Assembly (NCBI GenBank): GCA_030848705.1
Contig: CM061235.1
Span: 127,890,228-127,954,227, forward strand
Source: Heracleum sosnowskyi
Lineage: Eukaryota; Streptophyta; Magnoliopsida; Apiales; Apiaceae
Reading direction: 5' to 3'
DNA length: 64,000 nt
A program made the translations under genes and the position numbers. Numbering within the stretch: position 1 is the first letter of the stretch; each line of letters opens with the position of its first letter. Under the pieces are notes generated by a model, which was not told the DNA's origin, made no database searches, and worked only from the letters and a program-made list of their open reading frames with translations. Shown piece by piece: positions 46,969 through 58,190 of the stretch.

Positions 46969-49900
46969 CTTGTACTGCACTTGATACTATAAACACAAAT
47001 CAGCCTTTAAGAGATGGACAATCCATTGTTTCAGAACATGGAGAGTTCGAAATGGGATTTTTCAGCACCCCTGGTCTTCCAGGAAATCGGTATTTTGGTA
47101 TATGGTACAAGAAAATATCAAACGGGACAGTTGTATGGGTGGCTAATAGAGATAATCCAGTTACAAATACTTCCGGGATTGTAAGAGTGACTACTAGTAA
47201 AGGGATAGTTGTACTTGTTAACGGGACGATTATATGGTCATCGAATTCATCAAGATCAGTAAACAATCCTATAGCTCAGCTACAAGATACAGGGAATCTT
47301 GTTTTCCGGGATAAAAATGATGATGGGCCAGAAAACATCGTATGGCAAAGTTTTGATCATCCTCAAGATAATTTTTTACCAGGCATGAAGTTAGGAATAG
47401 ACTTGGTCACGGGCATGCAGAGGTATTTTACTTCATGGAAAAGTGCGGATGATCCATCTACCGGAAGTTTTATTTATCGGATTGATGCAAATGGTTATCC
47501 ACAGTTATTGTTGTGGAGAGGATCAAAACTTACATACAGGACTGGACCATGGGTTGGTATTGGATTTAGCGGCTTCCCTAAGCAGGAACAGACAGAAATC
47601 TATACACCTAAATATGTTATATCACCAAAGGAGATTTATTATGAGTCTGAGCTTGTCAGTAGTTCTGACTCTGTTCTTACAAGGTTGATCCTGACACCTG
47701 ATGGCCATGTACAACGTCTAATATGGAATAAGCAAAAACATGAATGGTCACTTTATCTGTCTTTTGAGGTGAATGATTGTGATACTTACAAATTCTGTGG
47801 TGGAAATGGTGTTTGTAACATCAATAATTCCCCCAGATGTGAATGTATGCGAGGGTTTCATCCGAATATTCAAGAAAACTGGGCTGCAGCAGATTGGTCT
47901 GGTGGGTGTGCTCGAAATACTCAGCTTGATTGTAAAAAAGGAGATGGTTTTATAAAGGTTTTGGGTATTAAACTTCCAGACACACGACTCTCGTGGTATA
48001 ATCTTACTCTAAACCTGCATGAATGTCGAAGCTTGTGCTTGAACAACTGCTCTTGTAGGGCATATTCAAATGCAGATTTTAGAGGAGGTGGGAGTGGATG
48101 TTTGTTGTGGTTCGGCACTCTGGATGACATTAGAGGCTACTCAGACGATGGACAGGATCTATATGTGAGAATGGCTGCCTCTGATTCAGGTAAGTCTGTC
48201 TGTAGCAGTAGTTTTATTTTGCTCCATACACCCGAATTTTTTTTCTCAAAAGGTAACTTGAATTTGACGGGCCCTCACCCTGATTCTCACTCTCACACAT
48301 ACACACATATGGCCCTGATGTAACTTACACTTTGCTATACCAAATTATCTAATATTGACCATCTGGATCATTTCGTATTTAGAGAACACAGAGGGAAACA
48401 AAAGCTCGAGTACAAATCGGGTGGTGGTCATTGTAATTCCTGTGTTAGCAGCAATGGGAGTGATACTAGTCCTGTTTCTTCTATATGCATTCAGGAAGAG
48501 AAAGCTAAAAAGAAAAGGTAACATGATATGGCTGCGGACTGCCTAAAATATCTGCATCAATTAAACTGGCTAGCTGATCAAAATGAGTTGCTTTAATTGG
48601 AGGGAAAAGACACAAAACTGGTCATTATGTTGCATGTACATGTTAGAAAATTCATTTCCATATGTATTTTACATTCCCCATTGGTGCAGGAATAGTAAGA
48701 CTAAATTCCGATGGTGTAGCAACTAACAGAATTGGGAAGAACGAGTTTGATTTACCTTTGTTTACCTTTGTGCAAATTGCTAAAGCCACCAATGACTTCT
48801 CGTTCAACAATAAGCTTGGAGAGGGAGGCTTTGGACCTGTTTACAAGGTTACTATACACACACACATATATATATTAGGCATCGGAAACACCAAGACAAT
48901 CCTCTTACTCACCTTATTCCTTACATTTTACTTTTATTTTCAGGGTATGTTAGACAAGGGTCAAGAGATAGCTGTAAAGAGGCTATCAGAAACTTCAAGA
49001 CAAGGAATAGATGAATTTATGAATGAAGTTTCAATCATCGCTAAACTTCAGCACCGGAATCTTGTGAAACTTCTTGGGTGCTGTGTTGAAGAAGGAGAAA
49101 GAATGTTGATCTATGAATATATGCCCAACAGAGGTTTAGATTCCATTATTTTCGGTATGACCCTAACTAAAGCGTCCATGCCATTCAAGATATATGCACA
49201 AGATATTTTATTGTAATCAAAGTAACACCAACATCTTAACCATTACTTTAAATCAACAGATGAGGAACTTTGCAAGTCATTTGATTGGCTGAAGCGCTAC
49301 AACATTATAAATGGGATTGCTAGGGGACTACTCTACCTTCATGAGGATTCCAGGCTAAGAATCATCCACAGAGATCTTAAAGTGAGTAATATTTTACTTG
49401 ATCACGAGATGAATCCAAAAATTTCAGATTTTGGCATGGCTAGAATTTTTGGAGGAAGTGAAACTGAAGCAAGCACAACAAGAGTAGTTGGAACCTAGTA
49501 AGACTTCCTACAATATTTCAAAATTTTGAATTAGTATTTCACTGCTCAAAATTTAAGCTTGAATCCAATCTTCACTTTCAGCGGTTATATGCCCCCTGAG
49601 TATGCCATTGAAGGTCTATTTTCAACTAAGTCTGATGTTTATAGCTTTGGCGTACTGGTTCTAGAGATAGTAAGTGGGAAGAAAAACAGAGGTTTTAAAC
49701 ATCCGGATCACAATCATAACCTTCTTGGACATGTAAGTACATACATACACACTTGCACGCACATGATATTTATGTATTGGCTAAGCTACATATTTACAGT
49801 ACATTAGAATTTTAACTACACGGGTAAGGCAAATGAGGATTTAAATTTCAAACCCATGACAAGCAGCCATGCCACTTATGCTTCAATGTAGTGACATTTG

Positions 49901-50232
49901 TAAAATGCCATCAACTTTTTCAGGCTTGGAGAAGATATAATGAAAGTAAGCATTTGGAAGTAGTTGACCCGGTGATCATGGAATCAAATAATCACTATGA
50001 ATTGTTTCGAGTAATTCAGATTGCTTTGTTGTGTGTGCAACAATATCCAGAAGATAGGCCAAGCATGTCATCTGTGGTTCTGATGCTCAGTAGTAAAATC
50101 GAATTGCCTGTTCCAAAAGAGCCTGGATTTTACTCTGAGAGAAATCCCGAACAGAACAATCATTCTTCATCAAGCAAATGTGAATCAGAAACCATAAATC
50201 AAATAAGTATCACATATCTAGCACCAAGATAG
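46932..50232 (+). CDS. G-type lectin S-receptor-like serine/threonine kinase
   Basis: Seven exons (46932-48189, 48383-48517, 48690-48847, 48944-49154, 49260-49497, 49582-49732, 49924-50232) join without a break into 819 aa, the standard exon layout of SD1-type S-domain kinases. Order: signal peptide (about 1-17); bulb-type mannose-binding lectin (FEMGFFSTPG, WVANRDNP, VWQSFDHP); S-locus glycoprotein domain with EGF-like cysteines; PAN domain (C...C.NNCSCRAY); membrane span in exon 2 followed by basic residues; kinase domain with GEGGFGPVYK, AVKRL, HRDLK, DFGMAR and PPEYA. It is an RD kinase and should be active. Family role: plasma-membrane perception of signals in defence or development; the ligand is unknown. 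The C-terminus (ITYLAPR) resembles family ends. No lesions. Confidence 0.93.
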
Positions 50233-51048
50233 CTGTGTACATTTGTAGGCAACTTCAAAACGGAAGGCACATCTTAATCTGTCGGGAATACTCACTGCCC
50301 TTACATCAGAGATTGAAAAGATGATGGTCATTTATGAGTTGGCGGTGCAGGTCAACTCTACTCACAACCTAACCGCTTTCATTTAAGTACAGGCAATTAT
50401 GTTAAAATAGTTTAAGCGCATTATACTTAATTTATACTTATATTTTATTTTTGTGAAAAAGGCCTCTACACATCTTGTATATTTTGAGTGTTCCCCCAAG
50501 ATTCTGTTTCATTAGCCTTGTATACAGTTCTAAAGCTGCCCTCTGCAACTTTAATGTTGCCGGAGAAGTTACTGGTGGCATTAGCAATATATATGAAGTC
50601 CGGGGCAAATTCAAATTTACGATCTCATTAAGTTGCATACCTCAAATTATCGATAAATGAATAATTCATTAAAACTTTCTCATATAATTTTATAACCGAT
50701 TGCGATTAACCAATCAGATGTCAATACTAAATTTTATCAATCACAAGAGCCAAAAAACTAACCAATCAAAATTCAAAAATTAATTTATTTTTAATTAGAA
50801 TTTTAATATATTAAAAAAAAGATTTTGAATTATTTTAGGACCAATTAGAAGTCATTACTAAATTCTAGACCAATCAAATTTAATCTCTCACTTTCCTCCT
50901 ATTAAATTTTAATCAAGAGTCTAACCAAACCTGTAGTTAACCATTCAGAAAATTTAAATTATTTTAGAACTAATTAAAAGTCATTACTAAATTTTAGACC
51001 AATCAAATTTAATCCCCACTTTCCTTAATATTAACCAAGATATTCACG
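50233..51048. other. Intergenic, degenerate AT-rich direct repeats
   Basis: No gene seen. Repeated blocks such as AGTCATTACTAAATT.TAGACC and CTCACTTTCCTCCTAT occur near 50710, 50850 and 50970, and a related copy lies at 52040-52080 beyond the MITEs. Confidence 0.5.
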
Positions 51049-51051
51049 TAA

Positions 51052-51353
51052 GAGCATCTCCAATGGGAGAAGCCCTTAGCAAAAAAAATCGTATGGGGCA
51101 CATTTTATACATAATTTGTATAAATAGTGGAGCTCCAACCATGCAAAACCCTTAGCTAAAATTATAGCCAACCTCCTCATGTTGGCCAAATTTATCGAAC
51201 CTCTCAAGAGCTGTAACAAAGCTGACATATTAATTTAATCATTATAGCCAATCCCATTGGAGCACATTATCTTAAAGATTCAGTAAATTTTAGTCATTCA
51301 TTATTTTATATAATTTTAGCCAGCCGTTTTAGCTATCCCTGTTGGAGATGCTC
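51052..51353. mobile_element. Tourist-like MITE, 302 bp
   Basis: Ends GAGCATCTCCAATGGGA and GAGCATCTCCAACAGGGA (reverse strand), flanked by TAA at 51049-51051 and 51354-51356. No ORF. GAGCATCTCCAA ends are common in plant MITEs. Confidence 0.75.
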
Positions 51354-51358
51354 TAAAT

Positions 51359-51988
51359 TAGGGCTGTTCACGAAGCGAGCCGAACCGAGCTTTGATGTAA
51401 ACGAGCCGAGCTTTACTTTTTTCTCTGACGAACCGAGCCGAGCCGAGCTTTCTTATCGCACAAAATTCGTGTTCGAGCCCGAGCTCGTTAACAAACACGA
51501 GCCGAGTCGAGCCGAACACGAAGTTTTATCGAACAAACGCGAGCCGAGTCGAGCCGAGCCGATTCGAGCCGAGCTCATTAGAACTTACAATTTTTATAGA
51601 TAGTAAAGCCCAATTTTTCTTAACCCAACGAACTAAAACATTTTTTATCGAAACAGAACCCAATTTCCCAATCAATTCTCAATAAACCTAAAAGACACAT
51701 ACTATAAATTGCAAAATTAATTTAAAATGTTAACAAATAATATAAAAATATGTCGAATATATCTTAATTTTTTTGAGCTTTATCGAGCCGATCTCGAGCC
51801 GAACGAGCTCGAGTCGAGCTCGAGCCGAGCTCGAGTCGAGCTCACTAATAACTCGGCTAGAGCTCGTTTTATTAACGAACAATTTTTTGTGTTCGAGCTC
51901 GAGCTCGAGTTCTTAACGAGACGAGCCGAGCCCTTAACGAGCCGAGCTCGAGCTTGTTCACGAACAACTCTGTTCGTGAACAACTCTA
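51359..51988. mobile_element. hAT-like MITE, 630 bp
   Basis: Ends TAGGGCTGTTCACGAA and TAGAGTTGTTCACGAA (reverse strand) with a perfect 8-bp duplication CTCTAAAT (51351-51358, 51989-51996). Subterminal zones are full of GAGCCGAGC repeats. It landed on the end of the adjacent Tourist MITE. Confidence 0.85.
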
Positions 51989-52223
51989 CTCTAAATTAAG
52001 ATGTTAATCAAATATTTAAATACAATTTCTTATTATTAAATTTAGTCCCTCACTTTCCTCCTATAAAATTTTAACCAAGATATTAACCAAACATAAGTCA
52101 AGATGTTAATCAAATATTTAAATACAATTTCTTATTCACTTTATAAGATATAATGAAATAAAAGTATGTATTTATGTATTACATACTTGATTCTATTTCG
52201 TTTACAATATTTCATTGTAAGAA

Positions 52224-52688
52224 TTTTTTTTTTTTGAACCTGGGGATTTTTATTGAATTAAACCAAATTGGTCTCAAACTCTCAATCATAAGCATGACAT
52301 CAGTAGGAACATTATGTTCCAGATAAACACAATCAGCATTTAACCGCGAAGCTCAAACAATGAGATGAACAACACGGTTAGAAGATCGTTTGACAAAATG
52401 TAATTATACATTACTCAAGGAATCTAGCAGCTGTTTGCAATCTTCAAAAACACCTCCAAAGATGGAAGTCATTACCATTTTGCTTCTTATAGTTTGCACT
52501 AACACCAAACAGTCGGTCTCAATCTGTTGAACTCTTATACTATCATTCTTCATCCATGACAGCACCTCGTTGAGAGCAACAACTTCTGCAACTTCTGCAA
52601 GGACTATTCCTTCCCTTAGCCCTGAAATACCAGCAACAAAAAAACCCATATGGTCTCTTATAATACCACCAAAATCATACCTGCCTTC
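52224..52688 (-). pseudogene. LINE copy 1, 3' end with RNase H and poly(A)
   Basis: Minus strand. The frame 52715-52404 (its first residues lie in the Copia LTR) has RNase H features of plant L1-type LINEs (GGIIRDHMG, ETDCLVLVQTI). It continues with stops as an FVKRSSNRVVH-like block, and ends at a 12-base T run (52224-52235), the poly(A) tail. Element C split this LINE; the upstream half is at 60128-60745. Confidence 0.75.
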
Positions 52689-53197
52689 TGTTAGAAAATG
52701 GAAAGTTTGAGGCATATTTTATATATGTTCTTGATGGAATTTCCGGAAACTAACACTTGGAGGTTGTTCCTTGTAATGAGGACTTAAACTTTCATGTTTG
52801 GATCTAAGACATTTTCTTAGTGTAATCCATAAATAAATTGAGTTGAAATAGATTGCTTGAAATGAGTTATGTGGGTTGGTTATATTGAAATAACTTGTAT
52901 CCCACATAGAATTGGTAATGAGAGGTTCGTGGGTTTATATAGAAACATGTGCAAGAGTAGTGTACAACTACTAAGGCATGTGGGTGTGCATGGTGTTAAT
53001 ATGTGCCTCACGCGCACACACACACACGCGCGCCGCCGCCGCCCGCCTCGCCTCGCCCCGCCCCGCCACGCCACGTACGCGAGGCGACCTGGGCGAGGAA
53101 TTTTATTACCTGTTTCTTTAATATTATTTATTGATTTAATTTAATAGTATCAGTATTTATTTGTAACAGCTATACGAAATGGGTCAGGATTTATATT

Positions 53198-53458
53198 AAA
53201 TCCTGATGGACCAGTTCTTGGATCAAATCCTGATGGCCTGGTCAGTACTTGGAGTGAAATCCTGATGACTACTGATCTTGATGGCTGCATCAGTATTTGA
53301 ATCCTGATGATGGTCCAGTCCTGACGAAATCCTGATGGTCGATCAAGTACTGATGCCACTCCTGACGGACAGCAAGTCCTGATGGCTTGGAGTACTGATG
53401 ATGATCAAATCCTGATGGACCAGGAAATCCTGACTGAGCTGTTAAATCCTGATGACTA
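53198..53458 (+). promoter_or_regulatory. AATCCTGATG box array in element C LTR (U3)
   Basis: About nine close copies of AAATCCTGATG and five variants (AAGTACTGATG, CTCCTGACGG and similar) in 260 bp, ending about 90 bp before the TATA box. The position suits an enhancer or repeated binding site. Present again at 59292-59552. Confidence 0.65.
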
Positions 53459-53547
53459 CTGTTATGGTAATTAAATCAGAATAATTAGTATTAAATGTCA
53501 TATCTTCAGTTACAATATTTTGTCTGTTTACGTTTTATTTTGTATTT

Positions 53548-53556
53548 TATATAAAT
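53548..53556 (+). promoter_or_regulatory. TATA box of element C 5' LTR
   Basis: TATATAAAT; transcription would begin near 53580, leaving a leader of about 490 bases before gag. The copy in the 3' LTR lies near 59642. Confidence 0.6.
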
Positions 53557-54028
53557 ACAAAACATAACGTTTGACAGAGGTGACATATACGTAACTCTGA
53601 AAACCCTAGCAACTATCAACTTCTCTGTTTTCTCTCAACACATACAGAATACATAGTTCTTGGGCGAAGTGAGGTGCTGGTCGCTGTTGATCATTGCCAT
53701 ATCTGTGAGTGGATTGATCTGTGTTGTTTTATCCTGGGAGTGATATTGCTGCAACCCAACACAGCGTAAGTGGGGCAATAATCTCTTCAAGAACAGTCAA
53801 GACTTCTCGAAGGCTTGGCGACTCAGCTGTTTCTTTATCTTTCAGTTTTGTGTTAAAGCTCCTGATAGATAAGTGTTCTTTCTTGTCTTGTTATTTACAG
53901 TCTCTAATTACTTTGTTGTTTCGACCTTTGTGTTGTTTCGTTTATTGGTATTTTGCCTGTTCTTGTTAATACAATTATATATATAACTGCCCTATTGTTG
54001 CTGTGTAGTTAGTAATTATACCCAACAA

Positions 54029-54044
54029 TCTTGAAGAGATTATT
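54029..54044 (+). other. Element C candidate self-priming site
   Basis: One base after the 5' LTR lies TCTTGAAGAGATTATT, the exact reverse complement of AATAATCTCTTCAAGA at 53777-53792 within the LTR. No TGGTATCAGAGC-type tRNA site is present here, although elements S2 and E in this window have one. The pairing segment is about 195 bases downstream of the predicted transcription start, unlike the very 5' end used in Tf1 of fission yeast. Confidence 0.55.
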
Positions 54045-54074
54045 TTTCTGTGTTATATATTGTTAATTAACAAG

Positions 54075-57000
54075 ATGGTTAACGGAACTGTAACTCCTGA
54101 TGGTGCTATTGCTTCGGGTTCTGGTGTTACCGTACCCACCATTGATTGGACCACGTACCGTTTCCCACAGCCTATTGATTTGTCAGGAATGCCTGATAAA
54201 TTCGGTGGGGGTGTTGGTTTTTCTCGTTGGCAGAAAAAGATGAAACTGTGGCTTACGGTAAAGGGTCTATGGCCTGTGGTACAGTATGAGAAACCGGTTA
54301 TTGATCAGGAGAAGGCTGAAACTGTTAAGGCTTATGCTATGTGGGAGGAAAAAGATGGGGTGGCTAGGGCTGCTATACTGGCAGCTTTAGCGAACACTCT
54401 ATTTGATGTGTATTCATCTGACTCCTTCACTGCTAAGCTTTTATGGGAGAAGCTGGACCAGACACACAATACTGACTCGCAAGGGTTGGAAAAGTATTCT
54501 GTGGCTAGGTTTCTTGATTTTAAACTGGTGGATACAAAGTCCATGACCGAGCAGGCACATGAATTTGAGATGTTGGTTCATGCTTTGAAGGAGTCCGGAA
54601 TGGACCTTCCTGAGAAGTTTCAGGTTATGGCTGTGATTGAAAAGCTCCCTAAGTCTTGGGAAGAGTTTGCTCTCTCCTTGAAAAGACAGAAAGGAGAGAT
54701 CATTTGGACAAACCTGATGTTGGACATCTCTGTGCAGGAACAGCACAAGTCCAAACAGGGACATGTGATGCCTGCTGAACATGAGGGTTCAAAGGTTAAT
54801 GTAGTGACTGTTGGACAGAAAAGAAAGGCTGTCACTAAGAAGGATAACACTAAAACTAAAAATGACAAGAACAAGGCTAAGAAACCAAAGACAAACAAAC
54901 CATGTTGGTCTTGTGGACAGGTTGGTCATTGGAGCAAGGACTGTCCTGCAAAGAAAGCAAAGAAAGCTGTTGTGGTAGCACAAGCTAATACTGTGCTTGC
55001 AACCACTGATGGACCTAAGGTTAACATGGTTGTTGGTGAGGCTGTTGCCTCTGGAACCAATGACGGGTATGTTACCTATGACCCTGTACTTCTTTCCACT
55101 TATCTGTCACATGAATGGTTGATTGATACTGGAGCTAATGTACATATTTGTACTGATATTAGTTTATTTGTATCTTATCAACAGAGTCATGGAGTGACAG
55201 TGACGATGGGGAATGCTAGTGCGGCTCAAGTTCTTGGAATAGGAAACGTGGACCTGAAGTTTACTTCTGGGCATGTTCTATCCCTCACTAGAGTGCACCA
55301 TGTTCCTGATATTCGTAGAAATATTATAAGTGGAAGTTGTTTAGTTAAGAGTGGATTTGAACTTTCTTTGAAATGTAATAAAGTAGTTATTACACATACT
55401 GGTACATTCTTTGGCAAAGGTTATTTGTCTGATGGTTTATTTTTAATAAATGTTGAACCTGTTTTGGGCAGTTTTATTAATGATAGTGTTGCACCTTCTG
55501 TTAATTGTGTTGAATCATCTGATTTATGGCATGCTAGACTTGGTCATTTAAATTTTGGTGCTCTAAAGAATATGATGAACTTAGAGTTGATTCCAAAATA
55601 TGCTATTGAAAAGAAATCTAAATGTCAAGTGTGTGTGACTGCTAAACAAACTAGGAAACCCTTTCATAATGTTGTTAGGGATTCAAGTGTTTTAGATTTA
55701 GTACACACTGACATATGTGAATTTGGTGGCATGTTGACTAAGGATAATAAACGATATTTTATTACCTTTATAGATGATTGTATTAGATATTGTTATGTTT
55801 ATTTACTTAGACATAAGGATGAAGCACTAGAAAAATTCATTATGTTCAAAATTGAAGCTGAAACACAAACTGGTAAAGTACTTAAACGTTTGAGATCTGA
55901 TAGAGGTGGTGAGTATACTAGTACCTCGTTTCATGAATTTTGCGCAAGCAATGGTATAGTTCATGAGGTAACTCCACCATACACTCCTGAGTCAAATGGG
56001 GTGGCAGAACGAAAGAACAGAACTTTTAAAGATATGATTAACAGCATGCTTATTAATTCTGGGTTGCCTAAGTACATGTGGGGAGAAGCTTTGAATACGG
56101 CTTGCCATATTCTGAATAGAGTTCCTCTGAAACATATGGACAAGACACCTTATGAATTATGGAAAAGTAGAAAGACAAGTTTAAAGTACCTTCGTGTGTG
56201 GGGGTGCCTTGCAAAGGTGCTTGTCCCTGAACACAAGAGAAAGAAACTAGGTCCGAAAACTGTTGATTGCATCTTTCTGGGCTATATTGAAACCACTACG
56301 GCTATGAGATTTTTAGTATTAAAATCTGACATAGACGGTATAGTGGCTAACACTATAGTTGAGTTTCGTGATGCAACATTCTTTGAGGATGTGTTCCCTA
56401 TGAAGACTGGTATACCTCAAGGTATTTCTAATGATGATCCTACTCACACATCAAGTTCTATTCCTGATCATGTGGAAAAGATGACAAATGTTGGGGCAGA
56501 TCCTGACAGTAGTTCTACTCCTGACGAAGTAGATGAACCTAGAAGGAGTAAGCGTGCAAAGGTAGTCAAGGACTTTGGAAGTGATTTTGTCACTTACAAT
56601 GTCGAGGATGAACCTTTAACTTTCAGACAGGCCGTGGATTCTTCGGAGTCAAGGCACTGGAAAGGTGCTGTAAAGAGTGAGATTGACTCTATTGTTTCTA
56701 ACGGAACATGGGAGTTGGTTGACCTACCTCCTGGGTGTACTACTATAGGATGTAAATGGATATTCAAAAGGAAGATGAATCCTGATGGCTCAATAGATAA
56801 GTATAAGGCTAGGTTGGTAGCTAAGGGTTTTAGGCAAAAGGAAGGCATTGATTACTTTGACACATACTCTCCTGTTGCAAGGATGACAACAATCCGAATG
56901 CTTATAGCATTGGCTTCCGTACATGGTCTTATCATCCATCAAATGGATGTAAAGACAGCTTTTCTTCATGGTGATCTTGAAGAAGAGATTTATATGGATC

Positions 57001-58190
57001 AGCCTGAGGGATTTGTTGCATCGGGTAACGAGAGAAAAGTATGTAAGTTAATCAAGTCTATATATGGCTTAAAACAAGCTCCTAGAGACTGGCATAAAAA
57101 GTTTGATGATACTGTTTTAGAATCAGAATTTGTAGTTAATGAAAGTGACAAGTGTGTCTACTATATGGTTAAAGGAAATGAATGTATTATCGTGTGCCTA
57201 TATATGGATGATATTTTATTGTTTGGAACCAATATTGAGATTATTAACGAGACAAAAAGTTTCTTGAAAAGGCATTTTGAAATGAAGGATATGGGTGAGG
57301 CTAGTGTGATTCTTGGGGTCAAGTTGACACAGTCAACTGATGGAATAACATTGTCACAATCTCATTATATAGAGAAATCTATACTTGAGAAGTATGGTTA
57401 TTCAAATTGTAGAATCGCTAGTACACCGTACGATCCTAAAGTTGCCCTAGTCAAGAATAGTTCAGGAATTCCTGTGTCTCAGTTAAGGTATTCTCAGATT
57501 ATTGGGATTTTGCAATATCTTGCTAATGTGACTAGACCAGATATTTCTTATTCTGTGTCTAAGTTAGCTAGATATACAAGCTGTCCGAACAAGACTCATT
57601 GGGAGGCACTAGATAGAGTTCTTAGATATCTTAAGGGAACGATTTCCCTTGGTTTGCATTATCGAAAATTCCCTGGAGTACTCGAGGGATATAGTGATGC
57701 AAGTTGGATAGCTAAGAAATCTGGTACCAATGGAGTGACTGGATATTTGTTTACCCTAGCAGGTGGAGCAATATCCTGGAAGTCTACTAGACAGACTTTG
57801 ATTACTCGGTCTACTTTTGAGGCTGAGTTGTGTGCACTAGATGCCACGGGGACGGAGGCTGAATGGTTGCATGGACTTATGTCAGTGTTACCTGTAGTAA
57901 GCAGACCGCTTCCAGCCATTGCTGTTCATTGTGATAGCCGTACAACTATCGACAAGATCAGTAGTGAAAAGTATAATGCTAAAACAAAGAGACACATCCA
58001 AGTTAGACTTAAGTCTATAAGGGGTCTAGTGTCTGAGAGGATTATTGCTGTAGAGTTCATTGGAACTCAGGATAATATAGCTGATCCTTTGACTAAAGGA
58101 CTTGAGCATGCAATAGTCCTTAAGTCTAGGTTGGGGATGGGACTGATAGCCCATCGTGATTCATCAGCAGCGGGAACCCAATACACCTGA
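54075..58190 (+). CDS. Element C gag-pol polyprotein, 1371 aa, intact
   Basis: One frame from ATG 54075 (the open frame begins at 54060) to TGA 58188-58190. Order: gag (about 1-270) with CCHC knuckle CWSCGQVGHWSKDC; protease (WLIDTGANVHIC); integrase with HHCC (WHARLGHLNF...CQVC) and DDE core (HTDIC, FIDDC, RSDRGGEY...ESNGVAERKNRT); reverse transcriptase (MDVKTAFLHGDL, YMDDILLFG); RNase H (YSDASWI, STFEAELCAL, HCDSRTTI). All catalytic residues I can check are present; the RT box is YMDD where copy B has YVDD. Gag and pol are fused in one frame, as in most plant Copia elements, so their ratio must be set by protein processing or RNA splicing. Confidence 0.96.
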   Translation: MVNGTVTPDGAIASGSGVTVPTIDWTTYRFPQPIDLSGMPDKFGGGVGFSRWQKKMKLWLTVKGLWPVVQYEKPVIDQEKAETVKAYAMWEEKDGVARAAILAALANTLFDVYSSDSFTAKLLWEKLDQTHNTDSQGLEKYSVARFLDFKLVDTKSMTEQAHEFEMLVHALKESGMDLPEKFQVMAVIEKLPKSWEEFALSLKRQKGEIIWTNLMLDISVQEQHKSKQGHVMPAEHEGSKVNVVTVGQKRKAVTKKDNTKTKNDKNKAKKPKTNKPCWSCGQVGHWSKDCPAKKAKKAVVVAQANTVLATTDGPKVNMVVGEAVASGTNDGYVTYDPVLLSTYLSHEWLIDTGANVHICTDISLFVSYQQSHGVTVTMGNASAAQVLGIGNVDLKFTSGHVLSLTRVHHVPDIRRNIISGSCLVKSGFELSLKCNKVVITHTGTFFGKGYLSDGLFLINVEPVLGSFINDSVAPSVNCVESSDLWHARLGHLNFGALKNMMNLELIPKYAIEKKSKCQVCVTAKQTRKPFHNVVRDSSVLDLVHTDICEFGGMLTKDNKRYFITFIDDCIRYCYVYLLRHKDEALEKFIMFKIEAETQTGKVLKRLRSDRGGEYTSTSFHEFCASNGIVHEVTPPYTPESNGVAERKNRTFKDMINSMLINSGLPKYMWGEALNTACHILNRVPLKHMDKTPYELWKSRKTSLKYLRVWGCLAKVLVPEHKRKKLGPKTVDCIFLGYIETTTAMRFLVLKSDIDGIVANTIVEFRDATFFEDVFPMKTGIPQGISNDDPTHTSSSIPDHVEKMTNVGADPDSSSTPDEVDEPRRSKRAKVVKDFGSDFVTYNVEDEPLTFRQAVDSSESRHWKGAVKSEIDSIVSNGTWELVDLPPGCTTIGCKWIFKRKMNPDGSIDKYKARLVAKGFRQKEGIDYFDTYSPVARMTTIRMLIALASVHGLIIHQMDVKTAFLHGDLEEEIYMDQPEGFVASGNERKVCKLIKSIYGLKQAPRDWHKKFDDTVLESEFVVNESDKCVYYMVKGNECIIVCLYMDDILLFGTNIEIINETKSFLKRHFEMKDMGEASVILGVKLTQSTDGITLSQSHYIEKSILEKYGYSNCRIASTPYDPKVALVKNSSGIPVSQLRYSQIIGILQYLANVTRPDISYSVSKLARYTSCPNKTHWEALDRVLRYLKGTISLGLHYRKFPGVLEGYSDASWIAKKSGTNGVTGYLFTLAGGAISWKSTRQTLITRSTFEAELCALDATGTEAEWLHGLMSVLPVVSRPLPAIAVHCDSRTTIDKISSEKYNAKTKRHIQVRLKSIRGLVSERIIAVEFIGTQDNIADPLTKGLEHAIVLKSRLGMGLIAHRDSSAAGTQYT

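Larger units (their letters stand above)
52689..54027 (+). repeat. Element C 5' LTR, 1339 bp
   Basis: Contains a GC-rich tract (about 53010-53095, CA repeat then CCGCC/CGCCTCG repeats), an array of AATCCTGATG-like boxes (53198-53458), TATATAAAT at 53548-53556 and a leader-like region to the end. It lacks 63 net bases of the GC-rich tract found in the 3' LTR. Confidence 0.95.

Noticed and set aside
52869..53144. ORFs in the GC-rich LTR tract (also 58889-59239)
   Set aside because: Low-complexity CA and CGCC repeats translate into His/Arg/Pro runs; lengths change with the 63-bp indel.
53198..53458. CRISPR-like repeat array
   Set aside because: Short boxes with irregular gaps, no conserved spacer length, inside a plant LTR.
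53721..53969. 82-aa ORF in the LTR of C, identical at 59816-60064
   Set aside because: It lies in the LTR leader, is present twice only because the LTRs are duplicated, and shows no domain.
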